A stretch of DNA of 64,000 nucleotides from Styela clava (taxonomy: Eukaryota > Chordata > Ascidiacea > Stolidobranchia > Styelidae), in NCBI RefSeq assembly GCF_964204865.1, contig NC_135255.1:12491135-12555134 (forward strand), written 5' to 3'. Positions within the stretch are counted from its first letter, which is position 1. Every line of letters begins with the position of its first letter. The notes under the pieces were generated by a model that was given only the letters and a program-made list of their open reading frames with translations, was not told the DNA's origin and did not search any database. Position numbers and translations under genes: made by a program. Positions 1 through 11,612 of the stretch are shown in pieces.

Positions 1-84
1 CAAAGATGTTTAACTTTTTCCGCTGTTTTAATAAAACAGTATCCATCATTTATCCATTATGTCATGCAATTTCTTATTTTTCAG

Positions 85-2269
85 AGTGGCATAATCTCAG
101 CATTGCCATTTTTTGTCATGTGGGTCTCTATCAATTTATCAGGATTTGTTTGTGATTATTTGAGAGAAAAGAGAATATTAAACACCACTCAAGCGAGGAA
201 AGTTTTCAATTCTATCGGTATGATGTCACTCCAAGAAAAGTTTTCAGTCGTCATATATTCATCATTTTACTCTTAGTATCTAGTCGAAAATATTTTTATA
301 TGCTAAACTAAGTATTTTTTCTAACAGATTTGGTCATGTGGAATTCACCATCCTTACCTAATCATATTGAATTGAACTGAACTGTTTTAATTACCTTGCC
401 AATCAGCATATTCTGGTGTGTAAAGCAACACTGTAAATCTATATAGGAGCCCTTGGAATTAGAATTACAGTTGTTGCTCATAACTTTGCCTAGGAATGAG
501 GAATTTTAAATGAGTGTGGGCCTTGCCCAAAGAAAATTTATTTGAAAATTTTTTTTGTTAACTTTTTTTTGTATATTTTCTCTTCTAGGTTTAATCGGTC
601 CTGCAATATTCTTAGTAGCTGCTGGATATGTTGGTTGCAATAATACTCTTATCATAGCATTTATATGCATTGCTACTGCATTTAATGGATGTACATTTCC
701 TGGATTTAATTCAAATCATATTGATATAGCTTCAAGGTATGTCATTTTGTTTTTGGACGAGAAATGGACATATGAATCGTTTTGTTAAATCTTTGCTGAT
801 GTTGTCGTTATTAGGGTGATTGTTGTTGCGAATATGAAACCGATTTTTTTCACACTTAACAGATCAGTTCATTTCAAAATTTCAGTCAGTTGGTTTTATT
901 TTTTAAATTCCTATGGAATGCATTATTTCACCAAGAATTTTGCTGTTTTGTTTTAATTAAATACGGACACTTTTGTCCCATCTCACTCGACTGCCTCTGT
1001 ATTATTCGTCCTTTAATATTTGCATATGTAGACCAGTACCTAACTTACAAGTTTCATCTGAAGATGTAGATTTCAGTACTTGGGTGGTGATGAAATTTTA
1101 GTACCGGTGTATCATAACTTATATAATGTGTGATTTACACAGCTTCAAAAGTTTATTATGGAGTACTGCTGCTTCATTTAATAATTGATTAGGAGAGTTC
1201 AATTACATTAATATTTTATATAGCATGTGATTCACACAGTTTTGCTAATTGCTTATATGTAATATCATGTAATTCATTACTTATTCAGATATTCTGGAAT
1301 ATTAATGGGAATTACGAATACATTTGCAACAATACCTGGATTTGTTTCTCCTATTGTTGTTGAGAAATTAACAGGAGATAATGTAAGTAAAATATAGAAA
1401 TAATAACAACAATCTATAACCAGGATTATATTCATTCAAAGTATCATGATTTTGAATTGAAATCATGTGTAATCAATATAATATGTTTGCCCTTCTCAAA
1501 GTGTAAGTTGGACAATCAACTGATGGAATATACTGATAGGCTATATTTGGTATGTAATAATTAAGAGTTTGATTTAGCCTTGTAAATTTGTCAAGCTACA
1601 AGGCTAACAAGGTTGGAATTCACATTTGCATAGCTGATTTCTACTGCTTCAAGCCTGTTTATTGTCCATCGGAATTCACTGGTGTGGTATTTGTCACTAT
1701 AATTCTATATATTTTCAGTAGCTGTTGCCTTTCATTCCTCACCTGCAACTGCAACTTTGCTCATAGATAGTCTCTTTTACCTCTTTGAGTCTTGAGTGAC
1801 CGTGCGCAAACTTGCTTTGACAAAATCTCTAAAACATTTTGCATCTTATAGCATAAAATTGGTTGTATAAAATTTGCATGGTTTTCACTTTATTTGTCCA
1901 ACTACTTAGTTCAATTTATGAGCAGAGGACTGGTTTCAAAATTGTATTGTTCTGTTATGCAATATTCTACTCTTATTACAGGAAACTAGGGAACAATGGC
2001 GAATTGTATTTTTCATCGCATGTGGTATTTATATCGTTGGTACAATCCTATTCATCCTTCTTGCATCTGGGGAAGAACAGGAATGGAATAGACCTCAATT
2101 TTTATTCTTGGATGACACTCGGCAACCATTGTTGAGAGATGAAGGATTTCATGAGAAAGATATAAATAGATTACCACATTTAAATCATAATGCAAACAGT
2201 AATTCAGGAATGTCACGACATAGAGTTAGTTTTTCAAGCTCTGGTGGATATGAAAGCCCAGATGCTTGA
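85..2269 (+). CDS. SLC17A5: Sialin-like SLC17 transporter, C-terminal half (partial)
   Basis: Four exons are visible: 85-217, 589-736, 1289-1382 and 1982-2269, with stop TGA at 2267-2269. The 5' exons lie to the left of the window. Together they encode 220 residues. Conserved stretches include [36 protein letters not shown] and [14 protein letters not shown], which line up with the last six or so membrane helices of human sialin (SLC17A5), an MFS-fold proton-coupled sialic acid and anion exporter of lysosomes and vesicles. Phases (1, 2, 0) agree across all three introns. The cytosolic C-terminal tail is about 60 residues and contains [11 protein letters not shown], a dileucine-like motif. Vesicular glutamate transporters of the same family are the main alternative; the [10 protein letters not shown] segment fits sialin best. 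The gene name is by similarity only. Confidence 0.9.
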
Positions 2270-2829
2270 TTGGAAATTTAACTTTCTATTTTAATGATTT
2301 ACATTTACTATACATAAATTCATGATATGCAACACAGACATTTTACTGTTTTGTATACTACGCTCAACTGTAAATGATTCACAGCTTGCCAATGATTTAT
2401 CATGTTTTTTTTTTTATCAGTATAGAATGAATGCCTTATTTGTTTAATTGTAAGGAATTTTAAGTATGTAGTTTGATAGTAATGTTTTTGTCTACTGTTG
2501 TCAGACAAGTCAGATTTATGAGTTATGGAACATTCTAAAATAGGAAATAACGTTTTTCCAACTCAAAGATAGGCTTGAGTCTTAGTTTGACTCATTTAAA
2601 AACTGGAGTCGCTCCGAGCAGTGTTATTTGGACAATATAAAACGACTGTGGGCCTAATATTAATCAAACTTAAAATCTGTGTCCACCATTCCATATTTAA
2701 ATGTTTTATATATAAAGTTCTCTGGGAAAAATCATGTGCATAATCCTATTTATATTCTTACCAAACAATTTGATTATTGGATGTGCAACTTGCTATAGCG
2801 TTCTATTTTTAATTTTCCGATGAGTAAAA
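2270..2829. other. 3' flank of the sialin-like gene
   Basis: AT-rich sequence between the sialin stop codon and the start of the tandem duplication. No open reading frame or repeat is evident. It probably holds the 3' UTR; I could not place a canonical AATAAA signal with confidence. Confidence 0.5.
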
Positions 2830-4329
2830 ATTATATTTGTTCCATGACTGGAAATTGAATGCTTCCCAACATAATCGTTTCAAATATGGAATTCATAAAT
2901 TTTACTTTGTTAATCAAAATTTCAGGCTTTTTTATGTGCTTCATGGTGATGTTTTTTGTGAATCATCATTGTTCTTTTGACAATCTATATTGTAATGCTA
3001 GCTAGAGCTTGTTCATTCATCTCGAAAAATTTGAAAATTGTAGTTACTGTTTTCACTGTATAAGTTGTCATAATTACTGTATTTAAGTAGACTTCCTTCA
3101 GTACATACAAAGTTATTTTCTGTTGAAAGGTTTGGATATTGACAGTTTACTTGAGATAATTTTTAAATAGGAGATGTGAAATATCCACAAGATAGCAGGA
3201 AGCAACTATGCATCCCATCCAAATCTCATTTCACAGGCAGATACAGCATTGTGCTGAACTGATGATAATAAGTTTAATGTCATCCAATTTTCGGCTTATC
3301 TGAAGTGCCCTTATATTAAAGGATGCAATCACCTTCGATGATATTGATGCTATATTGCCTTATGCTCGGTTCCTCCAACCTCCCAATCTTTTTTTTTTTG
3401 GTATTTCGTTGTAGATTAGTTTATAATAACTATACTTTATATAAATGAGAGAGAATCACATATATTTGAGGATAAAATTTGATAAGAACAGTACAAAAAT
3501 TAGTTCATTAAATAGAATGTAGTCTAATTTTCAAAACATTATTTCGACAAATTTTGATTATTGAAAGAGATGTATAATTGCCTATTTGCCTTTTTAAAAT
3601 CATAATCATCCTTAAATGTATGTTGAAAATATGATTTTATAGTATTATCATTTATATATCATCACTGTATTGCTACTTCATCGTGATTGTACCACGTGCA
3701 ATAGCTTAAAAAGTTGAATCAAGTTTAAATGAGTATCAAGAGTGTGAAATGATATATTTACTTTTGTGTCATTCCTGAATTGCATTTGAATTGTTTAATT
3801 TGGTTGATGTTCTAAATCCCTTTTCCTCTATTCTTCTCGATTGATGGCTCAAGCATTCATGTGATGTTGCTCTTGAATTTATTCCCACAGGAAATTTTTA
3901 TGTTGAAAATCTAGTTTCCGGATCAGTAGAAGTTTTGTTAGTTCTTGTAATTTCAATATTCAACTTTCAATTTGATTGTTATAGTGCCAAGTATTGTGCC
4001 TTATTTACCGGTATGTGTTTGATTTTTGTTTTAAATTAGAATAAACGCTGCTTTAGAGGAATCACATTTTGCAGTTCCATGATTTTTTTTTTGATTTTTC
4101 CACTGATATTGAATTTGAATATATAAACAACTTTCTTGTATGGTTGGTTCTCTTTTCCCCCCGAAGGGCTGAAAATGTCAATAGATTTGCAACTGGCTTG
4201 CAAGAATACTTTATAATGAATGAATAGCCGAAGCATGGTAAACCGATACGAAGACGAATGGGATAAAGAGTATTCTTTTGACATTAACTTTGAAGGCCTC
4301 AAACTACAGAGTCAGGGTTCAAGTTATTA

Positions 4330-4618
4330 CTTATCGATCTTGATCGGTAAGTATGTTGATAGGTATTTGTATGTCTGTGTGTTAGATGCACGCGATATCT
4401 CACGAAAGTGAGATTGGATCTGCTGCAGATTTTGCATGTGCATTCATCATAGCTCGGATCAGAAGCTTATTGATTTTGGATGGATTATGTCGTATAATTA
4501 GCGAGTTATTGATTAATTAGTGATGGGACACACGGTGTAACTATGGAGTAAGATCACTGTTTTGGGGGATCCCCTAACCTTCGATCGATAAGTCTTCGGT
4601 TTCCGAACGAATTCTAGT
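4330..4618. mobile_element. Segment present only in the left unit
   Basis: The left unit carries about 285 bases between flanks that are contiguous in the right unit near 17507-17512. It contains a short palindrome (ATCTCACGAAAGTGAGAT) and is richer in GC than its surroundings. I see no clear target duplication, so an insertion here and a deletion in the right unit both remain possible. Confidence 0.4.
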
Positions 4619-5128
4619 TTTATTTGTTATTGGAGCAAAAAGCAAACAAACAAAGCCCTTGAGTTTCTGTATTAAAAATATAAGTGACGGAACTATGAGG
4701 AACGGATTGCTCCATCATCAAGTCTACAACACCTTTAAACTTACAGTTGGCTACTTTCACTTGCTTGATACTTAGGTTTCACCTCATTTTCAAAAGCACA
4801 CAGAATACTCCGAAGAACTGTTGATCAATGCTTTGAGTTTTAGATTTCAGTACATAATATGCGGATGAAACGCATACTCGACAGCTCTTATCAGTTACCA
4901 GGACATAGGATTTTCATAATCCGATAAAGTATTATTTTAAATTTTGGACACCCTTGCATTATCGATCGTTTGGATTTTGTGCTCCCGTTCTCAAAGACAT
5001 ACAATATTTGTGCACAAGTTACTTTGTATACTATTCAAGATTCTTGTTGTTAATGTTCAATGTTTTTAGGACGAATTGCTTCTCCTGGTGAACACTAATG
5101 TTCCTGTTAAAATGTTATTAGTTTATAC

Positions 5129-5579
5129 CAGGGGTGTGCAACTTTTTTTTTTGGCGGGCCAAATACAAGTAACTGGGTGAAGCCGCGGGCCGCACCTTTA
5201 TTTAATTTAGGCTTTCTGGTAGTTGCAAGCACAAAAATTGCCTATATTTGCTATTGATCTTACGGCATTATTAGAGGTTCTTGCAGAAATAGTAGATTAA
5301 AAACGCATAAACTTCTGAAGAAACTGCTATTTAAATTTTTTGTCACACCGACTTCAAACGAATGCAGAGAGAAACACCTTTTTGTAATATAAATCGTGTA
5401 TTTTGCAACAGAATTTTGCTAGCTTGTTTTGCTAATATGACTGGTATGGGCTTCGCGACGAAAAAGAATAAATACTCGTTTTGCGGGTACACCATTCGAA
5501 ATTGTTATTTCTCCGCGGGCCGCACAACTTCTTCTTGCGGGCCGCATTTGGCCCGCGGGCCGCAGTTTGCACACCCCTG
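5129..5579. mobile_element. Non-autonomous hAT element with 8-bp TSD
   Basis: The ends are CAGGGGTGTGCAACT and AGTTTGCACACCCCTG, inverted repeats typical of hAT elements. The element is 451 bp, flanked by a perfect 8-bp duplication GTTTATAC (5121-5128 and 5580-5587). The equivalent place in the right unit, near 18003-18015, is an uninterrupted single copy of the target, so insertion came after the tandem duplication. There is no transposase frame. A relative lies at 31643-32033. Confidence 0.9.
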
Positions 5580-5925
5580 GTTTATACCATGGGAGTGTTT
5601 TGAAGCATTTCGTGGGCAAATTTTGACGTGTTAACATAATTATGCAAGCTTGCTATAATTCAAATTCATCTGATTTTGGAAATACGTTTCCATGGTGTCC
5701 ACACTGGACGGTGCTCGGTGTCGTTTTTTCGTTTGTAATGAGTGTTTTTTTTTTCTCTTTTGTTGTTGTAAACTTTTTTTTTAATTTTCAATGTTTAATT
5801 TTTATTTTCTCCCGATAACTGTTAGACTTAACCACAAGTGTCGCTGCTTGATAACCAGTATTGGTTTTTCGCGCCCCTTTTCACCCTGTAATACCATTTA
5901 TACGTTTGTTTTTTATTTTGTTTGA

Positions 5926-6053
5926 GTTATGAACGTAAGGAATTTTGTTTTGTTTCAATCTTGTGACCTTTCGCCTTTCATTGTTATTACCTAATACCCA
6001 TATATACCATGTTGGCAACGCACAAGTGCTAGCTATTCACTCGAACTTTTTCA
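5926..6053. repeat. Inverted copy of CUB-gene exon/intron boundary
   Basis: About 128 bases are the reverse complement of roughly 7806-7935, covering the last bases of the CUB-c exon, its donor site and adjoining intron of gene A. Here they sit in opposite orientation beyond the end of gene A. They replace about 700 bases present in the right unit (18356-19068), pointing to a deletion repaired with a local inverted template. Confidence 0.8.
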
Positions 6054-6159
6054 GAGGAACTTCCATACAGGAACAAGTACTACTAATTTACATTTTGGAG
6101 AAATGCACGTGATTTCTGATTTTATATGTCAAAACTGCAACTCCATGTGATTTCTGAGT

Positions 6160-9100
6160 TCATAATGCGATCATGATAATTATCGCTACAGCGACTAGTC
6201 CACCCACAGCTATAGCAACGATGGTTTCAGTTTTAATGACGGGCTGTTTTGATTTCGGTCTGACGATTTTTGTGCCTGGAAAATCCAGTAAAGAAGTTTT
6301 AATATCCACAGTATATTGCAAAAAGGTTATTGAAAATATATTTTAACCAACCAAACAAAATCCGGATTACCGATGTGGGGACTACACAACACGGTGCTGG
6401 TATATTTTAAATTAGATTCAATTTTATAAAACTAACTGAAATGTATATATGTATAATTTTTTTGCTTTTATTTTTTTGTACAAAATATCTCGACTTACTG
6501 GGGGTAGATCTTGCAACAAATTTATTATTTGTATTCACGAAACTTGGTCTTGCTGGTCTTTTTGTAGAAGGTGACTGCGGACGAGCGGCTAGAATAGTCA
6601 TTTTCATTGAGGTGTTAGTATTATTTCAGTAGCCTATTCACGAAAAGTAAATAAATTATAAAAGCATCCATGGAATCATTATAGTTAAATTGAGGCTATA
6701 AAAGCCAAATTCCCACCGGCATGCATTTATATATGACTTTAGTTCAATAAAACTATTATCTTCGCGGAAATAGTATGAATAGGGTTACCATATTTTTGTG
6801 ACTTCAAATCGGGACGCCTCGAAAGACAACGACCCCTTAGCTGTGATTTCATAACTTCAAATTTTCCGATTTTACTACATAGGCCTACATTTAAAGCTGT
6901 CTCGGCTGTCTTTATTGACCATATTGATATCGAAATTTCACGCGCATATTCTCTGTCCAAATATCGGGTTCAGTTCGAAAAATAGGAAGGAATTGACGTT
7001 AACGATACTGGTACAAATAATTCGAATTTAGACTAATTAGTATATATTGGTTTTACATGCGATACGTCTGCCATCAATGGGAATCAGCGGGAAACGAACG
7101 CATTCTCCTTCAGTTAGGAGGCTAGCGCTGCGCTACACAGAAACAACAGTAACGAGAACATGTTTGTGTATTATGCTTGAAAAGCGGGACTTTTGGCTGA
7201 CTTATCGGGACGGCGGGACAAAACGCTGAAAAGCGGGACTGTCCCGCCTAAAGCGGGACGTATGGTAAGCCTAAGTATGAATATAAAGTTAAAGTTTTAT
7301 GCCGGAAAGTATTGATAACGACCATTTTACGCGTTTGTTATCTAATTGAAATGACATTCATATTCTTGTCCTCACCAGGCCTGTTTTTGGTATTCAATAA
7401 CGGACGTCTTGATGGGACGAATCTCCACGGTTTAGCAGTTCTGAACAAACAAATATGAAGCTAAAATATTTCAATGTCTCAACAGAATTTTTTTTTATAT
7501 TTAATTGTTTCATACCTTGGCGTTGTGGTTGGAGCAGCTGTGGGGCTTATGACATCCAAAGTATCCGGATCGACAGTCATGATTACATCGCCGTCGCTGT
7601 TATCTGGTCGGACTGGAAAAGAAGAAAAAATAAATTACATAAAATCGTAAAAATATAAATCTTACAGAAGACCACTACACAGAAACATTAGAAGAAGTTA
7701 ACTCTCAAACTCGACATGCCCTTGTGTTCAACGATATTCAACTAGAATCTAAAATTAAATCAACTCATTTCATCACCGATCATAAAACATAATGCAGCGT
7801 CTTTCAAGGAGTGAAAAAGTGCGAGTGAATAGCTAGCACTTGTGCGTTGCCAACATGGTATATATGGGTATTAGGTAATAACAATGAAAGGCGAAATTCA
7901 CAAGATTGAAACAAAACAAAATTCCTTACGTTCGTAACTGGATGATTCCAAAGTTTCCCTGAAAGCAAGTTTGAATCCTTGATAGTTATCTGTATTTACC
8001 GGAAATATTGTGTGCAATTCCACATAAATTAAATTTCCTGAGAATATTCGAATAATGTTTACAACAATGCGTAATAGTTAATGGCATTCATATACATTGT
8101 TAGCTACAAAAGAATGATTCCAAAACACCTGACTTCGGAAGGATGAGTAGATTATCGTAACAGAGATGGTTTTAGCGCATTCATTGAGTTCATTGTCACT
8201 ACATTTCTAATCAGGAATACCTTTCAATATTCTAGGGGAAGGTTGGGACACTTTTTTTCTTTTGCATATTTTGAGCCGTTCGTTCTGCATATTCATTTAA
8301 GTTTGCGGGACTAATGCATAGAGGGGTAAATGTAGTTTTTATTCAGCGACTATAAAATTTCTATGCTACACACATCTTACTACCAAAATGCTTTGAAAAA
8401 CGTCTGTCAAGTGTCCCACTGTACCCCACTTGTGGGGAACATTCGGACAGACCATGAGGCACAATGGGTCAGTCTGTCAAAATTCAACGAAGTATGCCCT
8501 TAAAAATAAGCAATTAATCAGTATAATCGTCTAAAGAACAGGGAGACTTCAAATTTGAAGATTTAATATTTTTAAAATCAATGTTCAATGGAAATAGTTG
8601 AGATATTTTGACAACAAATTTCTCAAACAAATTTGATTATTTCCTTCCTCGAATCTATATCTGGAAATATTATTGATTCTCGAATATATTCCATATTGGG
8701 CCATGGGTCGAAAGAAACCATAATATTACACAAAATATAACGCATCTCTAGGTCTCTAAGCACTTATTGTATCAAACACTATCGAATTGTGACCTGTAGG
8801 GCATGTTCCACTGAACCCTGGTCCATTGATCCCCATAGGAAACAAATATTTTCAGACCATCCCACGGCAAAATTCGGAATGCCAACGTTATGAATATTTT
8901 ACATGGGACTGACGCTAAAGAATATCAGACGATGGATTGTCTCGCGGGAAATGAAAAAACTGGAACGGTGAAATTTTATCTTCTACCTCCCAAAACCAAT
9001 TTCACCCCATAGCTTGCGCCGTTCTACCCGTCCGTTGTCCGTTCACGGGGACGTTGTAACTGTAACTCACCGAAGGGCGGCTTGAAACATCGAACCGCGG

Positions 9101-10656
9101 AAAGGATTGCGGATATAGTATCAGTGTGAGAGCTGATTTTCCACTGTGCCCCATGTCCCAACGTGCCCCACCTCCCCCTACTTCTATAATTCAATGACTT
9201 TGTTACCTGTAGAGACAATGGTTGGAAGTCCCAACTCTCCACAATATGGTCCCATTGAGAATAATGAAAAGGGTGATTTGACAATGACGTAGTGATATTC
9301 GCAATTTCCGTCAAATGGCGGTAACAGGTAGAATTTTTGAAATTCAAGTCTGATTCTTTTGCCGGGCTTTGAATAGATTCTGGCAGACAAAAAATTCATT
9401 GAGAATTTTACGATCTAATACACATCAAGCACAATTGATTGTAGTAAAATGTTTTTAATTTGCTTTTGAGTGTTTTTTGTTTATTGTTTCATTGAGCTTT
9501 TTTTCAAAACAAACGACGTAATAGTTTGCTTGTAAAACTTAAAATTATTACTAAACTGAACAATTTGCAAGAAAATTGGCAGTTCTTGAACTTTTCAAGG
9601 TAGTCGACTCCTAGATAACATAAAAACTTTACTACAAAGTTTGTTTATCGGGTGCAAAATTATTTGGAAAGTAATCTAACACTGTTCCAGTTTACTGCAA
9701 ATAAATATAGGCAGTAAATAATTGTTTCAGATCACAAGATATTCATCATCCGACATTTACCGTAGTTTCTTACACCGAAAACATTCTGTCGAATGTTCGC
9801 AAGTCGAGACGGAGAAAATACCATAAATGTTGTAATGATGTAGTAAATACCCATAAAACAGCGATAATGAATTGATAAACAACTCTTAGTAAGTTGTAAA
9901 CAAGTTAAGTGCATTCCCCGAAAGCTATATTGAATCATAATAAGTGATCGCTGCCTTATAAGTATTGTAGTAACACTCGTATGAACGGCACAGTATTTAC
10001 TACATCCGAATCGCTCATTACAAAGAACAGGGATAAACGCCATATTTTCGACCAGGTGTTTTTATCTGACAGATTGCTTTATTATTCCAACGGTCTAATA
10101 TGTAGGTGAACATGAAGTACATCATATTTGTCAGAAACTTCCGCTGTGACTTAACAAAATCAGGACGTCAATGCGATAACAGTAAAAACAAATTTTGTCA
10201 TCAGTCCTGAACTTTGATCGATTACTGTTGTTTTGATATATATATACATATTATTGTTTTGAAAAAATTCTCGGACTGATTACTCTTTAGTATCTTGCAT
10301 CGATTATTGGAGTGCATATTATTATTGTCTTACTGAACTGGGTAACGGCTGCGGTTGAAAACTAATTACGTGTTGATTAATATCGGGCGATTTTATAGTA
10401 GTTATACAAAGCTTTTGGCTTTCAAACTATGAGGCAGCTGTTATAATGTATATATAGGTAATAGTTCATTTTGCTAACCGCAAGACTTTATAGTCATGGC
10501 CAATTCAATTTACGGTGCCTAATTAATAAAGTCAAAGACAAAATACTTACGCCCAAACACAGTTTGCATCTCCCGGAAAAGCATTTGGAAATCCTGGCGT
10601 TGTTGCATATTTTGTTCTTGCTTCTGCTTTTGTAACAATGTTTCCACAACCACTTG
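6160..10656 (-). pseudogene. CUB-TM gene copy A: no signal exon, no cytoplasmic tail
   Basis: Exons, by homology to copy C, in transcription order: 10551-10656 (CUB-a), 9207-9379 (CUB-b), 7930-8037 (CUB-c), 7516-7612, 7376-7440, 6499-6588 (Arg/Pro stalk) and 6160-6275 (TM). All four CUB cysteines, all splice sites and all phases are preserved. Stalk exons differ from copy C by in-frame losses of 12 and 18 bases. The 5' end is gone: the sequence upstream of intron 1 is replaced by copy B. The TM exon is cut after MIAL and meets TGA at 6160-6162, so the whole tail is lost through a deletion of about 570 bases relative to copy C. Alone it has no start or signal peptide and would be a pseudogene. 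It could serve as downstream exons of copy B, since the phases match. Confidence 0.7.
8235..9178. mobile_element. TA-flanked DNA element in CUB gene A intron
   Basis: A 944-bp insertion flanked by TA (8233-8234 and 9179-9180). Copies B (near 13133) and C (near 21399) have the empty site with one TA. The ends begin GGGGAAGGTTGGGACAC and GGGGGAGGTGGGGCAC when read inwards, an imperfect inverted repeat. No transposase frame is evident, so it is probably a non-autonomous element of a TA-targeting superfamily. Confidence 0.75.
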
Positions 10657-10761
10657 CTGAAATAAAGAAAAAGATAAGTTCAATGTTAAAATATTGATGA
10701 CTATGTTGAGTTTGATTGCATTTTCAACCACATACGCTGGGCTGCTAAAGGTTAGGTGAAG

Positions 10762-11612
10762 TGTGTTACATCGAGAATCGCTTTCACTTGACTTTTGTAT
10801 TGACTTGAACATTGCGTCCTTTTAACTTGTGTAGTAATTTATTTGTTATTGTTGACGTCGTAATTTCCTTTGATTGACAGTGTGCTTCCACACACTTTGT
10901 TACGAAATAATTGTGAGAGTTTTCGTGGCAATTGCTTGCCCAGACATGTCTCGCTTAGACAGGGATAGTTTCGGTAGTTTGTTTTAGATAGCGCTTTACT
11001 TTTGCAGAGAATGGCGCTCGTTTCGTTGTAATTTGTAAATAAGTTAAAATTGTTTAGCGACCTTGACTTTCTGTTTTGACAGGAGGACGATTAAATAATG
11101 TAGATTATGGCTGCCCCACATAGGCCTAGTTTAAGGATATTTTATCAGCATTAGGTTGCCTTTGTGATTGTTTTTACAGTTTTAGTTTATTTTATTGATT
11201 TGTTCGGATTTCATTGACGAATGATTTCATGTTCAACTTATGATAATTTAATCCTGGAATAGAAGGCAAATTCGGTATGTTATACTTTGTAATTCTTTCT
11301 GATTTGAAGGCTGCAAGTTATTTAATAGTAATTTGGTTTGAATTGTTAATTAACTATGTTTGATGATTGTGTTCATAAATTTGAGTAGGCTTTCTAAAGG
11401 CCGAATTGTGTATGATTATTTATTTATTGCAAGTATTTTGTATTGATTTGCTTTTACGTTTGTATTGAGATAACCGTGTCAACTGTATACTTCGAGTCGT
11501 GAGATTTTCTGGATTGAGAATACAAACTTGGGGCTTGAAAGACCGCGTTATTGGACTGTTGAGAAATATCTAGCGTGCAGTCGGTGTCGTCCAGGTCACA
11601 AAGGCTGTTACA
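10762..11612. mobile_element. Probable solo LTR or similar insertion (851 bp)
   Basis: Intron 1 of copies B and C reads GTGAAGTGGACAAC without interruption (14697-, 22957-). In copy A the same sequence is split after GTGAAG by 851 bases that start TGTGTTACA and end TGTTACA, before AAGTGGACAAC resumes at 11613. TG...CA ends and a short target repeat (AAG) suggest a solo LTR. No second LTR or internal coding region is present. Confidence 0.5.

Larger units (their letters stand above)
2830..6159. other. Spacer of left unit, no gene recognised
   Basis: Non-coding spacer downstream of CUB gene A, homologous to 16061-19165. The short open frames here, such as one on the minus strand near 4036-4302, are not conserved as protein between the two units. 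It contains the unit-specific segment at 4330-4618, a hAT element at 5129-5579 and an inverted fragment at 5926-6053. The counterpart of 18356-19068 is missing. Confidence 0.6.

Noticed and set aside
9732-10043. Long minus-strand frame repeated in all three copies (9732, 13674, 22002)
   Set aside because: Lies in the intron between the two CUB exons. It is conserved only because the whole unit is duplicated; copy C has a shorter frame, and the CUB exons join in phase without it.
10519-10812. Minus-strand frame with a Gln-rich, coiled-coil-like segment (QKQKQEQNMQQRQDFQ)
   Set aside because: It overlaps the first CUB exon in another frame. The phase required by the signal-peptide exon gives SGCGN...NCVW, the true CUB start, with matching splice sites in all three copies.
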